A DNA stretch of 64,000 nucleotides from Bacillus sp. NTK071 (GCF_017303315.1 NZ_JAFKOI010000002.1:589396-653395), one strand, 5' to 3'; counted from the first letter of the stretch, positions 46,612-55,602 are shown. Notes: a model not told the origin generated them from the sequence alone. Program-made: numbers and translations.

Positions 46612-47922
46612 TTATCGATCGATAAGCTGTGCCATCATAAGTGCTTTTCCAACAACTGAACCTTCGTGATAAATCTCAACATCAACCTTACCGAATTTAC
46701 GTGAAACCTCAAGAACTTTTGGTACAATTTCAATCGTATGATCAATTTGAACCGGTTTAATAAAATAAAGGGTGATATTCTCAACAACAAGGTCACCTTT
46801 TTTATACTTCTTCAGTACCCTGCTCCCCGCTTCCGTTACAAGCGTTGTTACTACACCATAAGATAATGTACCAAGTAGGCTTGTCATTTGCGGAGTCACT
46901 TCACAACTATACCGACTCTCAGTCCCCACTGAAACATCTTTGATTTGACTTGTTATTAAGTCATCAAACGTTTCGCCAATCTGAGGCTGCTGCTGGATCA
47001 TTTGCAGCGCTTTTAGAACATCTTGTCTGCTAATGATACCAATCAATCGCTGATATTGATCCAGGACCGGAAGCATTTCAATCCCTTCCCAAATCATCGT
47101 GTGTGCAGCAGATGCTACAGAAGTTTGTTCATTTACTGTTAATGGATGCTTTGTCATCACCTTTGTAATAATCGTTTCGTGCTGCTCTCCAAGAATATCC
47201 TTTGAGGTTACAATTCCTTGAACCTTCATATTTGGATCAACTACAGGATAACGACTATGCAATGTCGATTCATTCAGTTCGTGCCAGCGTCCAACATTCT
47301 CTGTTGTTACGAGGAAACTCGTTTTTGTAAGTGGTGTTAAAATGTCACTAACAAGCGCAATTTCCTTCTTAATTAATCGATCATAGATGGCACGATTAAT
47401 CATCGTCGCTACAGTAAAGGAATCATATGATGTTGAGATGATGGGTAGATCATACGCATCTGCCATTTTCTTCACATCATCCTGTGCATCAAATCCTCCT
47501 GTAATTAGAACTGCAGCTCCTGCCTCGAGGGCAATTTTGTGAACATTATCGCGATTCCCGACGATAAGCAAGCTTCCTGGATCGACATATCTCATCATTG
47601 CTTCAAGTTTCATTGCACCGATAACAAATTTATGGAGGGTTTTATGTAATCCATCTCTTCCCCCAAGCACTTGTCCATCCACGATGTTCACTACTTCGGC
47701 ATAAGTTAATTTCTCGATATTTTCTTTTTCTTTTTTCGTAATACGGATTGTACCTACACGTTCAATCGTACTTACTGTTCCCTTATTCTCTGCATCTTTA
47801 ATCGCTCTGTATGCCGTTCCTTCACTAACTTTCAATTCTCTTGCAATTTGACGTACAGAGATTTTACTTCCTACATCAAGCGTTTCGATATATGCCAGAA
47901 TTTGTTCATGTTTCGTTGTCAA
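46612..47922 (-). CDS. ytoI: DRTGG-CBS-hotdog regulatory protein YtoI
   Basis: 436 residues. Four parts: an N-terminal winged helix (KISVRQIARELKVSEGTAYRAIKDAENKG), a DRTGG domain (about 70-185), two CBS motifs (about 195-310, binding adenine nucleotides) and a C-terminal MaoC/thioesterase-like hot-dog domain (about 320-436). This suggests a nucleotide- and acyl-CoA-sensing transcription factor, but the ligand and targets are unknown. The order next to nrnA-ytpI matches B. subtilis. Confidence 0.9.
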   Translation of the reverse strand: MTTKHEQILAYIETLDVGSKISVRQIARELKVSEGTAYRAIKDAENKGTVSTIERVGTIRITKKEKENIEKLTYAEVVNIVDGQVLGGRDGLHKTLHKFVIGAMKLEAMMRYVDPGSLLIVGNRDNVHKIALEAGAAVLITGGFDAQDDVKKMADAYDLPIISTSYDSFTVATMINRAIYDRLIKKEIALVSDILTPLTKTSFLVTTENVGRWHELNESTLHSRYPVVDPNMKVQGIVTSKDILGEQHETIITKVMTKHPLTVNEQTSVASAAHTMIWEGIEMLPVLDQYQRLIGIISRQDVLKALQMIQQQPQIGETFDDLITSQIKDVSVGTESRYSCEVTPQMTSLLGTLSYGVVTTLVTEAGSRVLKKYKKGDLVVENITLYFIKPVQIDHTIEIVPKVLEVSRKFGKVDVEIYHEGSVVGKALMMAQLIDR

Positions 47923-48029
47923 TGTCTCTCACCATACTTTCTACGTGCACATCTGTATCAGTAGCTAAACTACTTCTGTTATAGTGGTGTTTGAATTGAC
48001 TTCATTATACATAACTCATGCCTATAACT

Positions 48030-48266
48030 TCAACGGCTGTACTGTTTTTTTCTCAATTCCGTTACCGAATCTTCTTCTGGCATGCTTCGCACTTCGGCTT
48101 TACCAAAGAATAACCCTGCAAGATTACCCCCGAGCGCCATAATGGCAAAGACGAGCCAGAGACTGAAAAAGGCACCTTCTAGTGTAAAATCGACTTGGAA
48201 TCGTGGTATGGCATCGTACATTAGAAATAAAATACATAGCACTGATAGAAAAAAACGCTGTTTCAC
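48030..48266 (-). CDS. Small two-helix membrane protein, unrecognised
   Basis: 78 residues. Two hydrophobic helices (FFLSVLCILFLMYDAIP and FFSLWLVFAIMALGGNLAGLFFG), then a charged tail EVRSMPEEDSVTELRKKQ. The start is preceded by GAGGGGGAATGTAAG-type sequence. It is a single gene between ytoI and ytkL. I recognise no family, and the function is unknown. Confidence 0.7.
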   Translation of the reverse strand: MKQRFFLSVLCILFLMYDAIPRFQVDFTLEGAFFSLWLVFAIMALGGNLAGLFFGKAEVRSMPEEDSVTELRKKQYSR

Positions 48267-48337
48267 TTACATTCCCCCTCATCGTCTTTATAACAGGGTA
48301 TGTTAAAGTGAAGCTATTTAATACGCTATTCAAACAC

Positions 48338-48364
48338 AAAACCGATGCAAGGCATCGGTTTTGT
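48338..48364 (-). terminator. Hairpin between small membrane gene and ytkL
   Basis: AAAACCGATGC pairs with GCATCGGTTTT around a short loop. T runs on both flanks, and it lies six bases past the ytkL stop. Confidence 0.9.
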
Positions 48365-48369
48365 TAGAC

Positions 48370-49050
48370 TTATAATTCTATTGATTCACCAGGTCTTAGC
48401 GTTTTACCTTTTGTGTCTTCGAGTCCATCTACAAATGAATCTGGATTTTGCTCGATTAGAGGGAACGTATTGTAATGCACTGGAACTGTTAAATCTGCTT
48501 TGATCCATTTCGCTGCAATAGATGCATCTTCAGGTCCCATTGTGAAATTATCTCCAATTGGAAGAAATGCAAGGTCAATACGCTGATCAGCTAAAAGCTT
48601 CATATCAGAAAAGAGGCCAGTATCACCGGCATGATAAATCGTCTTTCCTTCTGCACTAAGAAGAATTCCTGCAGGCATCCCAGTATAGATAATTTGCTTA
48701 GTGTCTTCTTCTGTATAACTAGATCCGTGGAATGCTTGAGTAAGTTTCACTTTACCGAATTCAAATTCATGTGCGCCACCAATAGCCATAGGATGTGCGT
48801 TAACGCCCTTCCACTCTAAGTATGTAGCAAGTTCGAACGGTGCTACAACTAGTGCATCGTTACGTTTAGCAATCTCAACAGTATCACCTACGTGATCGTT
48901 GTGTCCGTGTGTGAGTAAGATAACATCACATTTGATCGTATCAGCGTCTAAATCACACTGACCGTTTCCTGAAATAAATGGATCAATTAGAATTTTTGCC
49001 TTGTCCGTTACAACTTCGACAACAGAATGACCATGAAACGTTACCTTCAA
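48370..49050 (-). CDS. ytkL: Metallo-beta-lactamase-fold hydrolase YtkL (UPF0173)
   Basis: 226 residues. The HxHxDH metal motif is in [14 protein letters not shown], a further His-Asp in [13 protein letters not shown], and the C-terminal His in [19 protein letters not shown]0173 proteins are cytosolic dinuclear-metal hydrolases with no assigned physiological substrate. It stands near nrnA/ytoI, as in B. subtilis. Single-gene unit with terminator. Confidence 0.93.
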   Translation of the reverse strand: MKVTFHGHSVVEVVTDKAKILIDPFISGNGQCDLDADTIKCDVILLTHGHNDHVGDTVEIAKRNDALVVAPFELATYLEWKGVNAHPMAIGGAHEFEFGKVKLTQAFHGSSYTEEDTKQIIYTGMPAGILLSAEGKTIYHAGDTGLFSDMKLLADQRIDLAFLPIGDNFTMGPEDASIAAKWIKADLTVPVHYNTFPLIEQNPDSFVDGLEDTKGKTLRPGESIEL

Positions 49051-49148
49051 TTGAATCGCTCCTTTAACGGTTTGAGATTACTTCCCATCTTAACTTTAGT
49101 TGATGGAAAGGTTGTATTTAATTAATTCCCTTTCACTCATGAACTAAA

Positions 49149-50693
49149 CTAATAATACAACCAGGCAGATTCATACTTCTCAATCAAATGAGGACGAATT
49201 AAGGTGTTAGGTTCGAAGGTAACTTCTTCCCCATCCTTCATGATATGCTCATCTTCATCTTTACCGAAAGAGGTAAGGGAAGGGATCATATCCGATGATA
49301 AATAGTCCGTTTCAACAGCAACATCCAATTTGTTCTGATCAATTGGATACCTTGTTCCCATTACAAAGCCCCAGTTCCCAAAACTAGGAATATCAACATG
49401 ATAATTTGATGTAATTAATCCGGTTTCTTCAATTGTTCTAGAAATTGTCCAATACGCTTCCCTGGCAAATACAGGACTTGTCGCCTGAACCATTAATGCC
49501 CCTTCTGAACTGAGGTGGTTCCTCAACATAGAATAGAACTCCCACGTGTATAGCTTATTTAATGACTCGTTATTTGGATCTGGAAGGTCAGAAATAATTA
49601 CATCAAAAATATCATTTTCTTCTTCAATGTATCGGAAAGCATCCTTATGGATTACCCTGACACGTTCATCCTCAAAAGCATGACTATTTAATTCTGCTAA
49701 CAAATGATTTTCTGAAGCAAGCTCAACCATTCTAGGATCAAGGTCTACCACTGTAATCGATCTTACCTCCTCATATTTCAGGAGTTCTCTTACAGCCAAA
49801 CCGTCACCACCGCCAAGAATTAAGATATCCTCTGTTTTTGTTGCAGCAGCCATAGGGATGTGAATAAGTGGTTCGTGATACCTGTGCTCATCACTTGAAC
49901 TAAACTGAAGCTGCCCATTTAAAAAGAGCCGAATGTCACCCTGCTCTTTCGTGAGGATTATTTTCTGATAAGAGGTTTCTTCTGAATAGATAATCGGATC
50001 CTTGTATAAACGTTGTTCAAACGAGAAGGCAATTTCTTCGCCAAAAATCGTTCCAGCGATCATTAATATTAAGATAAAAGTCGCCACTACTAGATAGCTA
50101 ACACGATGCACAATTTCTTTTCGAAAAGAATAAATCATCCAAAACGCAACGAAAATGTTAACAAGTGCCACAAGAAACGCAGATTTAACTAGCCCAAACT
50201 CTGGTCGTAGATAAAATGCGAAGAGCAAACCACCGACAAGCCCACCAGCATAATCAGAAAACAGGACACGGGCTGTGCTCTTATTCATTTCAACACCAAT
50301 CTCATTTGCTTTTCGAATGAGTATTGGTAATTCAAGTCCTGTAAGACCACCGATCACCAAAATAATAGTGTACAAAACAATAGCTGTTGCTTCTTCACCA
50401 GCAACAGCTGTAATTCCAAAAACAGTGAAACTTGATAGTCCACCAATCAAACCGATAAGAAGTTCTATGGCAATAAACCTTGAAATAAGTCTTTTAACGA
50501 CCCTTTCACTTAAAGATGCGCCAATACCCATCCCAGTTAGAAATAGAGAAATGGTTAACGTATACTGCTTAACTCCGTCACCAAGTATGTATGAGCCAAG
50601 TGCACCGAACAACACTTCAAAAATAATTCCACATATGGATACAATTCCTGAAGCCCAGTACAGCTGACTGCTTTTATTCATTTTCTTACTCAT
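49149..50693 (-). CDS. Membrane-anchored spermidine-synthase-like protein
   Basis: 514 residues from MSKKMNKSSQLYWASG after AAGGTGA. The N-terminal half (about 10-215) has seven hydrophobic helices. The C-terminal half (about 235-500) is an aminopropyltransferase-type Rossmann domain: DEHRYHEPLIHIPMAA (like the DExxYHEMLxH motif), LGGGDGLAVRELL (SAM-type loop), VVDLDPRMVEL and ISDLPDPNNESLNKLYTWEFY (counterpart of DSTDP). Key Asp residues are kept, so it may be active, but the acceptor is unknown. It is the last gene of the pspA operon, 28 bases after DUF350. Confidence 0.88.
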   Translation of the reverse strand: MSKKMNKSSQLYWASGIVSICGIIFEVLFGALGSYILGDGVKQYTLTISLFLTGMGIGASLSERVVKRLISRFIAIELLIGLIGGLSSFTVFGITAVAGEEATAIVLYTIILVIGGLTGLELPILIRKANEIGVEMNKSTARVLFSDYAGGLVGGLLFAFYLRPEFGLVKSAFLVALVNIFVAFWMIYSFRKEIVHRVSYLVVATFILILMIAGTIFGEEIAFSFEQRLYKDPIIYSEETSYQKIILTKEQGDIRLFLNGQLQFSSSDEHRYHEPLIHIPMAAATKTEDILILGGGDGLAVRELLKYEEVRSITVVDLDPRMVELASENHLLAELNSHAFEDERVRVIHKDAFRYIEEENDIFDVIISDLPDPNNESLNKLYTWEFYSMLRNHLSSEGALMVQATSPVFAREAYWTISRTIEETGLITSNYHVDIPSFGNWGFVMGTRYPIDQNKLDVAVETDYLSSDMIPSLTSFGKDEDEHIMKDGEEVTFEPNTLIRPHLIEKYESAWLYY

Positions 50694-50721
50694 GTGTTTC
50701 ACCTTCAGCTGTGAATTTCTT

Positions 50722-51117
50722 CTATGTAATAGAAGCTCCGACTACTAACCCTAATCCAATCGATACACACATTGAAAGTATGCCTACCGACACAACTCCC
50801 TCATTGAGTTTCTGTTCAACCGAGAATCGTCTCGTAAGAAAGTCAAAAATGTAGTAAGCAACCAGTTGCAAGACAACTCCATAAGCCCCCCAAATCACTG
50901 TATCAAGTACATCTGAGCTATGATAGATCGAAAAGGCTAGAATCAAACATATCCCAACGATCTTACCACCAATTGAAAGGGCTACCGCTGTATTTCCTTT
51001 TTCAATTTGTTCCCAATCTTTATATTTCGTTGTGATTAATTCAAATATAACTAGTCCAACAGCTACCACTACGATGGATGCAATAAAATAAACAAACGTT
51101 AATAAAAATGGCCCCAT
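50722..51117 (-). CDS. DUF350 (YjfL-type) membrane protein
   Basis: 131 residues with four predicted membrane helices (LLTFVYFIASIVVVAVGLVIFELI; GKIVGICLILAFSIYHSS; AYGVVLQLVAYYIFDFLT; VGILSMCVSIGLGLVVGASI) and the ALSIGGKIVG motif of DUF350. E. coli YjfL is a relative encoded with the PspA homologue YjfJ. The function is unknown, possibly a membrane partner of the PspA system. It is 18 bases after the lipoprotein gene. Confidence 0.85.
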   Translation of the reverse strand: MGPFLLTFVYFIASIVVVAVGLVIFELITTKYKDWEQIEKGNTAVALSIGGKIVGICLILAFSIYHSSDVLDTVIWGAYGVVLQLVAYYIFDFLTRRFSVEQKLNEGVVSVGILSMCVSIGLGLVVGASIT

Positions 51118-51135
51118 ATCTAAACTCTCCTTTAG

Positions 51136-51696
51136 TTATTTTCCTGTTCCTGGTCCGCCACCACGACTACTAGATCCTCGGAATGATGGTGTATTGGTAG
51201 GACCCTTATAAGCCCCTCCAGTTGCACTGTAGCCTCCATAGCAATTCCCGCTACTACTTTTACAACGATTTTTTTGCTTTTTCCCCCAATCATCAACATC
51301 AAGAATTTCGTCTAGTATGTAATAAGCTAGTAAACCGTCAAAGAAGCTCGGTTGATAGTTATCTCTGACAAAACCTACTGTTGCGACCTCAACCAAGGTA
51401 TTAGAGTCCTCTCCTTCTGACAATGTAACAATATAATCATCATAAACAAGAATTTGTTTTCCTTCTTTAACTTCACTGACTTCATTCGGCTTTATTTGAT
51501 CTTGAAGATAGGAAGCAACGGATACGAGATCGTTATCAGCACTATAAACTTTCGAAACATCTCCCGAATCAACGCTGCTCTCTATTACATCTTCAAGCTG
51601 ATATCGGTCCTCCACGATTTCTTGAATATCCTTCGTGATTCCGCATGCCGATAAGAGCAGAATGAATGCTGTCAGCAATCCTGTTAGCCATTTCAT
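51136..51696 (-). CDS. DUF4247-like lipoprotein
   Basis: 186 residues. The N-terminal lipoprotein signal is MKWLTGLLTAFILLLSACG, with LSAC as lipobox and Cys18 as the modified residue. The mature part has an alpha-beta domain (SVASYLQDQIKPNEVSEVKEGKQILVYDDYIVTLSEGE...FDGLLAYYILDEILD). The tail is low complexity, rich in Gly, Ser and Tyr (GNCYGGYSATGGAYKGPTN, then SSRGGGPGTG). Anchored on the outer face of the membrane. The family assignment is from memory and moderate. Between pspA and DUF350 in the operon. Confidence 0.8.
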   Translation of the reverse strand: MKWLTGLLTAFILLLSACGITKDIQEIVEDRYQLEDVIESSVDSGDVSKVYSADNDLVSVASYLQDQIKPNEVSEVKEGKQILVYDDYIVTLSEGEDSNTLVEVATVGFVRDNYQPSFFDGLLAYYILDEILDVDDWGKKQKNRCKSSSGNCYGGYSATGGAYKGPTNTPSFRGSSSRGGGPGTGK

Positions 51697-51723
51697 TCTT
51701 CCACCCCATTAAAGGGGAAAGTA

Positions 51724-52395
51724 TTATTCTTTCCCCATTTTTTTCTTAAGCTCTGCTAGCTCGTCATCAATTCCATCTTTCTTATCAAGCGAATCCAGCT
51801 CATCATCAAGAGAACGACTGCTTGAACGCATATCTTCACTCGTTTCTGCCTCAGCCTCATACTGAAGAACCTTCTCTTCCATGCGATCAAAACCACGCCT
51901 TGAATCGTCTCCACCAATATCAGACATGGCGCGGTTAATTTTCGTTTTGGTTTTCGCCGATTCTGCTCGTGCTTTCAAGCTATCCTTCTTCAACTGCATC
52001 TGACGGTATTCCTCTTTCATCTCATCAAGCTTCGAGCGAAGAGAATCAGCATCTGTCTTTGCTCTTTCATAAGACTCCTTCAACGTCTCTGCCTTTGTTT
52101 CATGATCTTTCTTATCTTGAAGCGCTCTTCTTGCAAGATCATCATTATCAGCTTCAAGGGCTTTTACAGCTTGATCTTGTCGCTTTGTAACCATCGCACT
52201 TGCATCATCCCATTTTTTCTTTAACATTTTTTCATTAGAAATTTGTTTTGCAACTGCTGTCTCTGCTTCGCGAATATCCGTTTCCATATCACGCATAAAT
52301 TGTTCGAGCATTTTAACTGGATCTTCCGCCTTATCAAGAGCAGCATTTAACTCAGACGACATAAGTGTTTTAACTCGCTTAAACATACTAAACAT
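51724..52395 (-). CDS. pspA: PspA/IM30/Vipp1 family (ESCRT-III-like) protein
   Basis: 223 residues with an ATG after GAGAGGATGAG. The N-terminal amphipathic helix is MFSMFKRVKTLMSSELNAALD, followed by EDPVKMLEQFMRDMETDIREAE and a long coiled coil to about residue 155. It has an extended acidic tail (YEAEAETSEDMRSS ... LDKKDGIDDELAELKKKMG). PspA proteins polymerise on stressed membranes and reduce proton leak. B. subtilis has PspA and LiaH, both in other operons; this copy is embedded with DUF4178, DUF4247, DUF350 and a SpeE-like enzyme. Confidence 0.92.
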   Translation of the reverse strand: MFSMFKRVKTLMSSELNAALDKAEDPVKMLEQFMRDMETDIREAETAVAKQISNEKMLKKKWDDASAMVTKRQDQAVKALEADNDDLARRALQDKKDHETKAETLKESYERAKTDADSLRSKLDEMKEEYRQMQLKKDSLKARAESAKTKTKINRAMSDIGGDDSRRGFDRMEEKVLQYEAEAETSEDMRSSSRSLDDELDSLDKKDGIDDELAELKKKMGKE

Positions 52396-52409
52396 TAAAA
52401 CTCATCCTC

Positions 52410-52919
52410 TCATTTGCTTCCAGCAAGAATTTTGATTTCATACTCTTCAATTTCATAACCTTTGCTTACTTCTATCTCTGTTCCCCAAATTTCAATTGAT
52501 AGAAATTCTGATTCTTCTTCATTGGAGAAGTCATAATATTCGACTTCCTGGCCATTGACATTACTTCCTCGTCCTTTACCAGATACATTAGCATGCCCAT
52601 GTTCATCCTGATAATAGACAACACCATCTATTGATAATTCCTCTGGTATTGGTTTCGATAATTTTTCTTTAACTGTTTTGTAAATGCCAAGCTCTAGCTC
52701 ATCGTCCATTTCAACACTAAGCCAGATAGATGACCCTTCAGATTGTAATTGATAGGCCTGCCATTTATACCCTCTTACCGTATAAGTCAAGGTTCCTACA
52801 ACCTGATAATCTTCAAGATCATACGTTATAATATCCCCTACCTGGATATTCATTACTGTTCTTTCTTCAATTGTAGTTTCTTCTTCTTTCTTCCCAAACA
52901 ATCTCGATAGAAATCCCAC
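52410..52919 (-). CDS. DUF4178-like protein
   Basis: 169 residues with a GTG start (V)GFLSRLFGKKEE seven bases after GGAGGG; an ATG two codons before is too close to that site. A mostly beta domain: MNIQVGDIITYDLEDYQVVGTLTYTVRGYKWQAYQLQSEGSSIWLSVE, ending EYYDFSNEEESEFLSIEIWGTEIEVSKGYEIEEYEIKIL, fits the DUF4178 pattern. No signal or membrane helix. Probably a cytosolic partner of PspA, to which it is linked by a 14-base gap. Confidence 0.82.
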   Translation of the reverse strand: MGFLSRLFGKKEEETTIEERTVMNIQVGDIITYDLEDYQVVGTLTYTVRGYKWQAYQLQSEGSSIWLSVEMDDELELGIYKTVKEKLSKPIPEELSIDGVVYYQDEHGHANVSGKGRGSNVNGQEVEYYDFSNEEESEFLSIEIWGTEIEVSKGYEIEEYEIKILAGSK

Positions 52920-52970
52920 CTTCATACCCTCCTCTCTTCTATTTACGAACGCCATTCAATAAAGTTTCGC

Positions 52971-53438
52971 TTATTTTTCTGGCTTACGATGTGATACCAT
53001 TTGTTCTTGCTCTGATAAATAGAATTCAATTGGAGGTCTCTCCTGTAGCATTGCCTTTTTTTCAAGCTTATAGAAACTGATCTTTTGATACGGATCGCCT
53101 TCAATAATTGGAAGTTCCTCCTCCGTTCTAATATAGGTATCGACCGCTCTTTGCATTTTATCAATCCAAAATGGAATGTGTTTGTCTTTGCTCTCAAAAA
53201 GTTCAAAAGTCTCTTTTGACATATAAAAATGCTCTGATGGAATTCCTCCTAAATAAGAAGTAAGAAGAGAATGATCTACCAGGTTATCCTCTAGCACAAG
53301 AATTTTAAGTGATATGCCATCCCTTTTATCTTCAGCAAACGAGCTGATCGCTTTTCTAATATCTTGAATGGAAACATCGATTACTTTCGGTGGAGATGTT
53401 TCCTTCTTTTGCTTCCTTTGTTTATTCCAAAACGCCAT
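52971..53438 (-). CDS. First gene of the PspA operon, DUF3939-like protein
   Basis: 155 residues with an ATG after GAGGAGGTG. Basic N terminus (MAFWNKQRKQKKE), then VIDVSIQDIRKAISSFAEDKRDGISLKILVLEDNLVDHSLLTSYLGGIPSEHFYMSKETFELFE and DKHIPFWIDKMQRAVDTYI. I tentatively place it in DUF3939; the function is unknown. No membrane segment. It begins the six-gene minus-strand operon; gaps between successive genes are 51, 14, 27, 18 and 28 bases. Confidence 0.78.
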   Translation of the reverse strand: MAFWNKQRKQKKETSPPKVIDVSIQDIRKAISSFAEDKRDGISLKILVLEDNLVDHSLLTSYLGGIPSEHFYMSKETFELFESKDKHIPFWIDKMQRAVDTYIRTEEELPIIEGDPYQKISFYKLEKKAMLQERPPIEFYLSEQEQMVSHRKPEK

Positions 53439-53542
53439 CGTGCATGCACCTCCTCTTCTTCTGTTCGAGCAAGAGTGCCAAATTCCTTTCTATTCGTCCG
53501 TCCTTTATAAAATTAAGTACCCAATTCACATCATAGCAAAAA

Positions 53543-53572
53543 AAATAAAGTAGCTAATTAGCTACTTTATTT
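53543..53572. terminator. Terminator of ald
   Basis: A perfect 30-base palindrome centred on AATT (AAATAAAGTAGCTAA and its complement), with T-rich sequence on the minus strand, 7 bases after the ald stop. It also separates ald from the PspA operon promoter region (53439-53542). Confidence 0.88.
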
Positions 53573-53579
53573 CCAGCTT

Positions 53580-54698
53580 TTATTCAGCAAGCATTGTCCG
53601 AGCACTTTTGTACTCAAGCTCATGTGCCTCAGCAACCGCCTCATACGTTACAAAACCATCCATTGTGTTAATTCCTTTCAACAATGGCTCATTTTCAAGA
53701 CATGCTTTCTTATACCCTTTGTTAGCGAGTTGAACCGCATAAGGGACTGTTACATTTGTTAAAGCAATAGTCGATGTGCGCGGAACGGCGCCAGGCATAT
53801 TTGCTACTGCATAATGGACAACCCCGTGCTTCGTATATGTTGGATTATCGTGTGTAGTAATTCGATCTGTTGTTTCAAAAATTCCACCCTGATCAATTGC
53901 AACGTCAACAATTACTGAACCAGGCTTCATGTCTTTGATCATTTCTTCCGTTACAAGCTTTGGTGCTTTAGCTCCTGGAATAAGCACTGCACCAATAACA
54001 AGATCAGATTCTTTTATAGCCTCTGCAATATTTAAAGGATTCGACATCATCGTGTTGATTTCAGTACCAAAAATGTCATCAAGCTGGCGCATGCGTTCAG
54101 GACTTAGATCCATAATAGTAACGTCTGCACCAAGGCCCATTGCAATTTTGGCTGCGTTTGTTCCAACAACGCCACCACCAATGACAGTTACCTTGCCACG
54201 TTTAACACCAGGAACACCACCTAGAAGTATGCCAAGTCCACCTTTAGGCTTTTCAAGGAATTGCGCTCCAATTTGAGCGGACATACGTCCCGCTACTTCA
54301 CTCATTGGAGTAAGTAATGGTAACGAGCTATTTGGAAGCTGAACTGTTTCATACGCAATACCGATCACTTTATTCTCTACAAGTGCGCGTGTAAGCTCAG
54401 ATTCTGCTGCAAGATGAAGATATGTAAATAGAATAAGTCCTTCTCTGAAGTAACCGTACTCTTGTGGAAGAGGCTCCTTCACTTTCATTACCATTTCCAT
54501 GGACCAAGCTTCTTCTGCTGTGCCTACAAGATGAGCGCCAGCTTCAAGATATTGTTCATCTGTAAAACCAGACCCAACTCCAGCACCTTTCTCGATATAA
54601 ACCTCATGTCCAAAGCGTGTTAGACTCAAGACACCAGCGGGAGTCATAGCCACACGATTTTCATTGTTCTTAATTTCTACAGGTACTCCTATACGCAA
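53580..54698 (-). CDS. ald: Alanine dehydrogenase
   Basis: 372 residues with a TTG start ((M)[21 protein letters not shown]) seven bases after GAGGAGG. The substrate domain holds Lys in [13 protein letters not shown] and His in FTYLHLAAE. The NAD domain has [25 protein letters not shown], then a conserved Asp in [15 protein letters not shown]. It interconverts L-alanine with pyruvate and ammonia, feeding alanine into carbon metabolism and spore germination or sporulation. Single-gene unit. Confidence 0.96.
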   Translation of the reverse strand: MRIGVPVEIKNNENRVAMTPAGVLSLTRFGHEVYIEKGAGVGSGFTDEQYLEAGAHLVGTAEEAWSMEMVMKVKEPLPQEYGYFREGLILFTYLHLAAESELTRALVENKVIGIAYETVQLPNSSLPLLTPMSEVAGRMSAQIGAQFLEKPKGGLGILLGGVPGVKRGKVTVIGGGVVGTNAAKIAMGLGADVTIMDLSPERMRQLDDIFGTEINTMMSNPLNIAEAIKESDLVIGAVLIPGAKAPKLVTEEMIKDMKPGSVIVDVAIDQGGIFETTDRITTHDNPTYTKHGVVHYAVANMPGAVPRTSTIALTNVTVPYAVQLANKGYKKACLENEPLLKGINTMDGFVTYEAVAEAHELEYKSARTMLAE

Positions 54699-54836
54699 TT
54701 GAATTCCTCCTCTATATCCTTCAAAATCTTTACATTGTAAGGGCTTTATCAAAAACCTCTATCATCATAACACTTCAACTCTGGTTTCGAAACCATAAGT
54801 TCTCCTAAATTGAAAACCCTTTCAATAACTACCCAT

Positions 54837-55175
54837 TTACACAGCAATCATATACCCCACCACTACCATACATAGCCCACTTACCAAACTTAATATTATG
54901 TAGATGACCGACAGCCACAATCTTTCAGTAGCAATTGTAACGGATTCATACATGAAGGTTGAGAACGTAGTTAACGCGCCAAGAAAACCCGTCGAGACTG
55001 CAGGTCCAAAATTGCCTGAACCATAAGCCATTCCCATTAGAAAACTACCAGCCAAATTTACTATGAAAGTTGCAAATGGGAAACGAGAATGATTCCACTT
55101 GCCAACAACTAGTGCAACCATATAACGTAACCATGCTCCTATCCCACCTCCAACCGCAATCATTACCCATTCCAT
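54837..55175 (-). CDS. crcB: Fluoride channel subunit CrcB (second copy)
   Basis: 112 residues, four membrane helices. Fluc signature: VGGGIGAWLRYMVAL, FPFATFIVNLAGSFLMGMAYG and GFLGALTTFSTFMYES (the TTFSTF phenylalanine/threonine track). It dimerises in antiparallel fashion, here probably as a heterodimer with the upstream paralogue, exporting fluoride. Its start overlaps the preceding crcB by 13 bases. No fluoride riboswitch is recognised upstream. Confidence 0.93.
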   Translation of the reverse strand: MEWVMIAVGGGIGAWLRYMVALVVGKWNHSRFPFATFIVNLAGSFLMGMAYGSGNFGPAVSTGFLGALTTFSTFMYESVTIATERLWLSVIYIILSLVSGLCMVVVGYMIAV

Positions 55176-55546
55176 GTAAGATGCCTCCTTATTTCTCGTC
55201 CGGCTGCAATTCCTAGGAGAACACCTATTATTCCTATTAAGACACTTCCTAATCCATAGAGAAGCGCAACGAAAAACTGACCTTCTCTTAAATACCCGAA
55301 AAGGTCAAGTGAATAAGTAGAGAAAGTTGTAAATGAGCCTAAGACCCCTGTTGCTATAAATTTCTTAAGGGAATCCGATATCCGCTTATCAGATTGTACA
55401 TATTGGTAGAAGAAACCTAGAAGAATTGATCCCGTTACATTTACTAGGAATGTTGATAAAGGAACTCCGTTCATGGCTGTTCCAATCATAGCTCGAAGCG
55501 TTGCGCCAAAAGCGCCTCCAGACACGATTGCTAGACTATTTTTCAA
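55163..55546 (-). CDS. crcB: Fluoride channel subunit CrcB (first copy)
   Basis: 127 residues with a TTG start after AAGGAG. Four membrane helices. Fluc motifs: SGGAFGATLRAMIGTA, VPLSTFLVNVTGSILLGFFYQ and GVLGSFTTFSTYSLD. Paired CrcB genes are common in Gram-positive bacteria and give a two-gene Fluc channel. It is the first gene of the pair. Confidence 0.93.
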   Translation of the reverse strand: MKNSLAIVSGGAFGATLRAMIGTAMNGVPLSTFLVNVTGSILLGFFYQYVQSDKRISDSLKKFIATGVLGSFTTFSTYSLDLFGYLREGQFFVALLYGLGSVLIGIIGVLLGIAAGREIRRHLTWNG

Positions 55547-55602
55547 TTGAATGCGGCTCCTTTCACCTCTTTCCTAATCTTAACGAAACCGCTAATCAAA
55601 GT

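Noticed and set aside
55547-55602. Possible fluoride riboswitch upstream of the crcB pair
   Set aside because: The short leader lacks the conserved fluoride aptamer segments and pseudoknot elements I would expect; only a ribosome binding site is visible.
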